In this document: piece after piece, positions 59,511 through 64,000 of the stretch | Numbering within the stretch: position 1 is the first letter of the stretch | Layout: each line of letters begins with the position of its first letter | Assembly (NCBI GenBank): GCA_002416505.1 | Contig: DIAM01000020.1 | Coordinates: 99,077-163,076 of the forward strand | DNA: 64,000 nucleotides | From: Gammaproteobacteria bacterium UBA5078 | Lineage (GTDB): Bacteria > Pseudomonadota > Gammaproteobacteria > Pseudomonadales > Pseudohongiellaceae | Direction of reading: 5' to 3' | Program-made: the position numbers and the translations under genes | The notes under the pieces: generated by a model | The model's input: only the letters and a program-made list of their open reading frames with translations | The model's database searches: none | Told to the model about the DNA's origin: nothing

Positions 59511-60537
59511 ATTTGCGCACCGCGGTCTCGACGACTTCGCCAGCATAGAGGTTGCCCTGCTCATCTGCGGTCACGCCTTCGCCATGGCTGGTGGTCCCCC
59601 GCGGATTCATTTCGGGATCAGGTGTGAACGCAGTGACGATGCCATCGCCTGCCCTCCCAACGCGTATCCCACGCTGCCACCCGGGATTGCGCTCGGCGCC
59701 AGTGCCGGACTCGGAGTCTGCCGCGTACAACCAATCTTTCGCGTCGATATAGACATCGCTGGGTCGGCCGAATTGCGTCCAAGTCATCAGGAACTGCCCC
59801 TCCTGGTCGAATAGCTGGATGCGACTATTGCCCCTATCGGCAACAAACAGTCGGCCCTGTGCATCCATGGCGAGCGCATGAGGAACTCGAAACTCACCCC
59901 CTTCCGCACCGGTCCCGCCCCACTGCTTGATATAGACGCCGTCGCGATCGTATTTAATGATGCGATTGCCCTCAACGCCATTGTGTCCATCGGCAACAAA
60001 AATATCACCATTAGGAGCAACGAGGACATCGTTCGGCGCGACAAAGTAATAATGCCCCTTACCCACCACGCCAGGAATGCCCAAGCTCATTAACAATTCA
60101 CCCTCGGGGCTGAACTTATGCACTTGATTACCCTTACGCCCCTGTCGAGCAGTCGCCGCATCGGTCACCCACAGGTTCTTATCGGCGTCGACGAAGATGC
60201 CATGGGGCCAGACGAAAAGTCCGGCACCGAAACTACGCAGCACATTGCCTTGGGTGTCCAACAGAAGGATCGGATCAACATCGAGACGGTCCTCGCAACT
60301 ACCGGGACCACGATTTCCGCCACAGCGCTCCGCGACCCAGAGCGTGCCATCGCCGGCATAATGAATCGCGCTGACGGCGCCCCATTCACGGCCGTCAGGA
60401 AGCTCGCCGAAGGACGCTTCCGCGCGGGCATAGGGGTTGGGTAGTAACGTACCACCGGGCTCGGAGGCAGGAGAACAAGCATTCAGGAACGCTAGGGCAA
60501 GTAATCCAAGCACGGGCTTTAAACTTGATCTGTTCAT
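59497..60537 (-). CDS. NHL-repeat beta-propeller lipoprotein
   Basis: 346 aa. Lipobox LNACS near Cys21. The mature protein is a six-bladed NHL propeller with repeated blades (VWPHGIFVDADKNLWVTD, HALAMDAQGRLFVADRGNSRIQLF). Similar propellers occur in peptidyl-alpha-hydroxyglycine lyases and in binding proteins; the lyase metal ligands cannot be confirmed by eye. It is divergent from another propeller gene, and its stop is in the convergent phosphoesterase coding region. Confidence 0.85.
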   Translation of the reverse strand: MNRSSLKPVLGLLALAFLNACSPASEPGGTLLPNPYARAEASFGELPDGREWGAVSAIHYAGDGTLWVAERCGGNRGPGSCEDRLDVDPILLLDTQGNVLRSFGAGLFVWPHGIFVDADKNLWVTDAATARQGRKGNQVHKFSPEGELLMSLGIPGVVGKGHYYFVAPNDVLVAPNGDIFVADGHNGVEGNRIIKYDRDGVYIKQWGGTGAEGGEFRVPHALAMDAQGRLFVADRGNSRIQLFDQEGQFLMTWTQFGRPSDVYIDAKDWLYAADSESGTGAERNPGWQRGIRVGRAGDGIVTAFTPDPEMNPRGTTSHGEGVTADEQGNLYAGEVVETAVRKFTRR

Positions 60538-60690
60538 GGCGGTATTCTCATTTTAGTTATGGGCCGATGCGAAGCGTTGGTGTCGCTTTCGTTCGCTCGA
60601 TGGTACGAGATATTCATGCAACAAGCATCTAGGTTTCACGATTCCCATGCGAGGCGCCGGGTAACAAACTGTGACAAGGGCGTTTATTTG

Positions 60691-60719
60691 CTGTCAGGGA
60701 CCGAAGCACTGGGTATACT
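60691..60719 (+). promoter_or_regulatory. Candidate sigma-70 promoter for the exported propeller gene
   Basis: -35 CTGTCA (60691-60696), 17-base spacer, -10 TATACT (60714-60719), 43 bases before the ATG at 60762. The -35 matches four of six and the -10 five of six consensus bases. Confidence 0.45.
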
Positions 60720-60761
60720 CACTGACGACAACACCCTCTCGCCGATAAAGAGAATAATAAA

Positions 60762-61895
60762 ATGAAAAAATTGACTCGCGTCATTCTAGCCGCAGCCGGT
60801 GCCATCGGCCTCGCGACACAATCCCTGCCTGCGCTCGCGGCAAATGAGGTGGTTCTGGGCCCGGTTGGACCTAGCCCCTATGACATCATCCCGGCTTGGC
60901 ATAAGCCCTTCGCGCAAGCCGGATACGCTTTTGGCGGCAATTCTGGGGTGCAGGCCGAATCCCCCGATCGAATCTTAGTCGCCATGCGCGGCGAAGCCCG
61001 TTTGCCACAACCCATCCCGCCGGAGTATGCGGGCTATGCTGGCTCCCTAGGCATCAATGTATTGACGGATACCGACCGTCGAACGTGGCGCAACTGCCTC
61101 TACGAATTAGATGGCGATGGCAACATCATCACGATCTGGAATCAGTGGGACGTATTGTGTGAGAACTCCGACGGGCCTGGCCCGCATCGCATCCGCGTTA
61201 GCCCCTATGACCCGGAGCGTCGCGTCTGGGTTATCAACGAGACCTTCCACACCATCTATGTGTTTAGTAACGATGGCAGCGAGTTGATCATGACTCTTGG
61301 TGAGAAGAATGTGCCGGGTTCGGACAAGACGCATTTCGGGCGTCCACAAGACGTTGCCTTCCTGCCCGATGGGCGCGTGTTGATCGCCGATGGCCTAGAC
61401 AATCACCGCATCATCATCCTCGACAAGAATTTCGACTATCTCTCCGAATTCGGGGGCTTCGGAACCGCTCCTGGGCAATTCAACGGCGTTCACTCAGTCT
61501 CGACCGGCCCGAATGGCCTGATCTTCGGACTGGACCGATCCGGCGGACGAGTCAACGTGTTTCGCACGACAGCGGATCCAGCGGTGGTGGACTTTGTGGA
61601 TACGTGGACGGGCTTCAGCCTGCCACTGGACATGCTCGTGAACGAAGACTCGGTGTGGATGACAGACCTGAACCCACTGCGTTTCATCAAGCTCGATTTC
61701 AATGGCAACCGACTCTACTCGTGGGTAGTAGAGCGTGACGGTCCTACCGGATTCTTAGAGGTACACGCCTTTACTGTCGACTCCGACCTCAATCTCATTG
61801 GCGGCGACAACCAATATGGTCGCTCACAGAAGATGGTGCCTAAGCCCGGCGTTGATCCGGCGCTGTTGATCAAGACCCCCTGGTTTCAGCGCTAA
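60762..61895 (+). CDS. Exported NHL-type beta-propeller protein
   Basis: 377 aa. Signal peptide 1-26 (ends ALAA). The rest is a propeller with blades such as RPQDVAFLPDGRVLIADG and DNHRIIILDKNFDYLSEFG. The protein starts 225 bases from a divergent propeller lipoprotein, which suggests a related role or duplication. It has WNQWDVLC and LLIKTPWFQR segments that I do not recognise. Substrate unknown. Confidence 0.83.
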   Translation: MKKLTRVILAAAGAIGLATQSLPALAANEVVLGPVGPSPYDIIPAWHKPFAQAGYAFGGNSGVQAESPDRILVAMRGEARLPQPIPPEYAGYAGSLGINVLTDTDRRTWRNCLYELDGDGNIITIWNQWDVLCENSDGPGPHRIRVSPYDPERRVWVINETFHTIYVFSNDGSELIMTLGEKNVPGSDKTHFGRPQDVAFLPDGRVLIADGLDNHRIIILDKNFDYLSEFGGFGTAPGQFNGVHSVSTGPNGLIFGLDRSGGRVNVFRTTADPAVVDFVDTWTGFSLPLDMLVNEDSVWMTDLNPLRFIKLDFNGNRLYSWVVERDGPTGFLEVHAFTVDSDLNLIGGDNQYGRSQKMVPKPGVDPALLIKTPWFQR

Positions 61896-61915
61896 GTAGT
61901 ACTGGGCCCGGCGTG

Positions 61916-62758
61916 CTAGGCGCGCTGGGCTTGCCCCAACTGCTCTTGCGGTTCATCCCCCTCGTGCCAATTGATCTTGTGAAAATCGAAGCCAATTTCC
62001 AGCGTCGGTTTAACCACTCGAAAATAGGGCGAAAGATCGAAATCCCGCGGCACATAATGTGAATAGTGGCGATGCACATAACGCATTTCGCCGGAGTCTT
62101 GATGCACCCTCTCTCTTGGTAAGATCGGGTAGCTGATCGACTGGAAAGCCTGCGCTATCAGGGTCGAACAGATCGCCTTCGTGGGCTCCCCACTGCCTAG
62201 GCTCAGCAATTGGCGTCGATAACGAGTCGGCACCGCGGGGTTCTGGATTAAGTAACGCATCAGGTCGAAGATATTCTTCAAGTCATAATGATAGCCAATC
62301 CTCTCCTTTACGAACGCCAGCAAGGACTCACGCTCCTTGTCAGTTAGCCCGATTGCTCGGCAAATCCTGACATTGTATTGCGCATATTTGGCCAGCGGCA
62401 CCAGCGTGACGCCATCGTTTAGATCCGCCTCCAGTAATGTCGCCTGCTCCAACGTGGCATCGCTTGAACCAATATAGAAGCAGGCATGAGACCATGTGGA
62501 TTGGGTGAGGTATTTGATCGCCGTGCTAATACGGCTATTGCCATCGACTAGCAGAATATCGCCCGGCTCGATGACCGCAAAGACGTTCTCGATCGAGCTG
62601 GTCTGATGCAGCTCATAAGCTCGCCCCGGTTTACTGAGGTAAGTGGCTAAATAGCTGCCAATGGTGCGGGTTATCTTTAACATGGGCATAGCTCTCATTG
62701 GTGCAGCCCGCATTTGGCCGCGAAAAGCATAGTGGCTAAGGTAACTCAAGCGCGACAT
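61916..62758 (-). CDS. YiiX/YebB-like permuted NlpC/P60 cysteine hydrolase
   Basis: 280 aa. The domain (about 45-235) shows GDILLVDGNSRISTAIKYLT and the catalytic His in STWSHACFYIG, with catalytic Cys in the later AICSTLIAQAF: the permuted order of the YiiX/YebB-like papain-fold family. It probably cleaves amide or acyl bonds in lipids or peptidoglycan. No signal peptide is evident. ATG 62758 is preferred to a TTG at 62782; the RBS is poor for both. Convergent with the propeller gene at its left, 20 bases apart. Confidence 0.82.
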   Translation of the reverse strand: MSRLSYLSHYAFRGQMRAAPMRAMPMLKITRTIGSYLATYLSKPGRAYELHQTSSIENVFAVIEPGDILLVDGNSRISTAIKYLTQSTWSHACFYIGSSDATLEQATLLEADLNDGVTLVPLAKYAQYNVRICRAIGLTDKERESLLAFVKERIGYHYDLKNIFDLMRYLIQNPAVPTRYRRQLLSLGSGEPTKAICSTLIAQAFQSISYPILPRERVHQDSGEMRYVHRHYSHYVPRDFDLSPYFRVVKPTLEIGFDFHKINWHEGDEPQEQLGQAQRA

Positions 62759-62799
62759 TTTTTCAGTTATACTGACCCTCAAACCAAAAGGGGGTTTCT

Positions 62800-64000
62800 A
62801 TGACGATCGAATATACTAAGTTCTACATTAATGGTGACTGGGTCAATCCATCTCAAGTTAAGACTCATCAAGTCATCAACCCAGCGACAGAAAAGCCTTA
62901 CGCCAACATCAGCATGGGCAGCGCTGCGGACGTCGATGCCGCCGTGGCTGCGGCTAAAGCGGCATTTCCAGCTTGGTCGGCATCAAGTGTAGCGGCTCGC
63001 ATCGAAATTCTCGATAAGATCATCGCCGGCATCAAGGCGCGGGCCGAGGAGTTGGCGCTGGCCATCTCGCAAGAGATGGGCGCCCCCATCTCGATGGCGC
63101 GTACCGCTCAAGTGGGCACAGGCATCGCCCATTTCACCGCAGCGCGGGAAATACTGCGCAACTTCGTGTTCGAAGAGTCACGCGGCACGAGCAGGATTGT
63201 GAGAGAGCCTATCGGCGTCTGTGGGTTTATCACGCCCTGGAACTGGCCACTCAACCAGGTCAGCTGCAAGGTAGCCCCAGCGCTCGCGGCGGGCTGCACA
63301 ATGGTTCTCAAGCCGAGCGAGATGTCGCCCGTTAGCGCCTATATCCTCAGTGAGATCATCGCCGCTGCGGGAGTCCCCGCCGGCGTCTATAACCTCGTCA
63401 ATGGCGATGGCCCTAACGTTGGCGCCGTGATCTCTGCGCACCCAGACATCGATTTGGTGAGTTTCACAGGCTCCACCCGAGCGGGCCGCGAAGTCGCCCA
63501 CGCCGCAGCGGACAGCATCAAGAAAGTGACACAGGAGTTGGGTGGCAAGTCTGCCAATATCATCTTAGATGACGCCGACTTCGCCCGTGCCGTAGGCGGC
63601 GGGGTGTTGAGCTGTTTCAACAATAGCGGACAATCCTGCAACGCCCCGACGCGCATGTTCGTGCCAGAGGCGCGCCTGCCCGAGGTGCTCGAAATAGCCA
63701 AGGCCGCGGCAGCGAAGGCAATCCCGGGAGACCCTAGCGTGGAGACTACGCGCATAGGACCCGTAGTCAGCAAAGCCCAATACGAGCGCATCCAGAGGCT
63801 GATCGAGAAAGGCATCGCCGAGGGCGCCACCGTTCTCGCTGGCGGCACTGGCAAGCCCGAAGGCCTAGACAAGGGTTATTTCGTACGCCCCACTATCTTC
63901 GTCAATGTCAGCAATCAGATGAGCATCGCGCGCCAGGAAATCTTCGGACCGGTGCTGAGCATTCTCACCTACAAGGACGACGAAGATGCCATCGCTCAGG
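62800..64000 (+). CDS. Aldehyde dehydrogenase family protein (partial at the 3' end)
   Basis: Starts with ATG at 62800 after AGGGGG and runs off the right edge; 400 codons are visible of the usual 470-500. NAD-binding GFITPWNWP and FTGSTRAG, general base Glu in ELGGKS, and catalytic Cys in NNSGQSCNAPTRM are present. It opens YTKFYINGDWVNPS, like several aldehyde dehydrogenases active on aliphatic or aromatic aldehydes; the substrate is not clear. It is divergent from the YiiX-like gene, with only about 40 bases between starts. Confidence 0.93.
   Translation, partial: MTIEYTKFYINGDWVNPSQVKTHQVINPATEKPYANISMGSAADVDAAVAAAKAAFPAWSASSVAARIEILDKIIAGIKARAEELALAISQEMGAPISMARTAQVGTGIAHFTAAREILRNFVFEESRGTSRIVREPIGVCGFITPWNWPLNQVSCKVAPALAAGCTMVLKPSEMSPVSAYILSEIIAAAGVPAGVYNLVNGDGPNVGAVISAHPDIDLVSFTGSTRAGREVAHAAADSIKKVTQELGGKSANIILDDADFARAVGGGVLSCFNNSGQSCNAPTRMFVPEARLPEVLEIAKAAAAKAIPGDPSVETTRIGPVVSKAQYERIQRLIEKGIAEGATVLAGGTGKPEGLDKGYFVRPTIFVNVSNQMSIARQEIFGPVLSILTYKDDEDAIAQ

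Noticed and set aside
1..64000. tRNA, rRNA, insertion sequences or prophage genes
   Set aside because: I found no transposase, integrase or phage motifs and no tRNA-like cloverleaf when reading the intergenic gaps. A tRNA scan would settle small cases.

Overview
The window is a densely packed chromosomal segment of a Gram-negative bacterium, most likely a gammaproteobacterium of the marine Cellvibrionales/Pseudohongiella/OM182 type. That placement is my inference. It rests on the lipobox and Tat signal peptides, a CbpA-CbpM pair, two-subunit pyruvate carboxylase, RimK, TrhO, SURF1, a YejBE-type peptide transporter, Pseudomonas-like REP elements and moderately high GC. There are no rRNA or tRNA genes, no CRISPR array, no insertion sequence and no prophage. 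Both ends cut genes: a lipoprotein gene at the left edge and an aldehyde dehydrogenase at the right edge.

Layout. 1-9 kb: a phosphate unit (Na+/Pi symporter coupled to a secreted HAD phosphatase fused to Sel1 repeats), a HAD phosphatase, an SDR39U1 epimerase, a Tat-exported multicopper oxidase, a tandem universal stress protein and a YeeE/YedE pair. 9-17 kb: a two-component system (minus strand) divergent from a metal-efflux RND operon (outer-membrane channel, adaptor, HME-RND pump, DUF3240 protein). 17-23 kb: a haem-c/beta-propeller protein, an amidase lipoprotein, and two adjacent Tat-exported PLP-fold enzymes. 23-30 kb: pyruvate carboxylase subunits A and B with REP elements between them, SURF1, RimK and exported proteins of unknown function. 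30-45 kb: two complete peptide/opine-type ABC importers, all on the minus strand. The first is YejB/YejE-like with two paralogous binding proteins. The second is Opp-like, with a permease carrying a fibronectin-III-like insertion and a membrane-anchored binding protein. 45-50 kb: MscS, a secreted Lys-Ser-Gly/Asp repeat protein, and an ECF sigma operon with a probable membrane regulator and a heavy-metal-sensor-like protein. 50-64 kb: TrhO, RecQ, a DUF3014 protein, a TMEM165/GDT1 transporter, a TPR protein, a lectin-like exported protein, CbpA-CbpM, a CYTH protein, an LpxH-like phosphoesterase, two divergent NHL beta-propellers, a YiiX-like cysteine hydrolase and the aldehyde dehydrogenase.

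As a whole the segment is weighted to envelope functions: peptide import, phosphate acquisition, metal handling (RND pump, multicopper oxidase, CnrX-like sensor, GDT1) and exported enzymes.

The most unusual feature is non-coding. Between the two peptide-transporter operons (38738-39085) lie two inverted copies of a structured repeat. Each copy has a long outer stem enclosing two short hairpins with GGA in the loop. One hairpin matches the known CsrA/RsmA binding consensus and shows a compensatory base-pair change between the copies. Other points worth a second look are the tandem Tat-exported aminotransferase-fold enzymes, the Lys/Ser repeat protein, the permease insertion and the phosphatase-Sel1 fusion.
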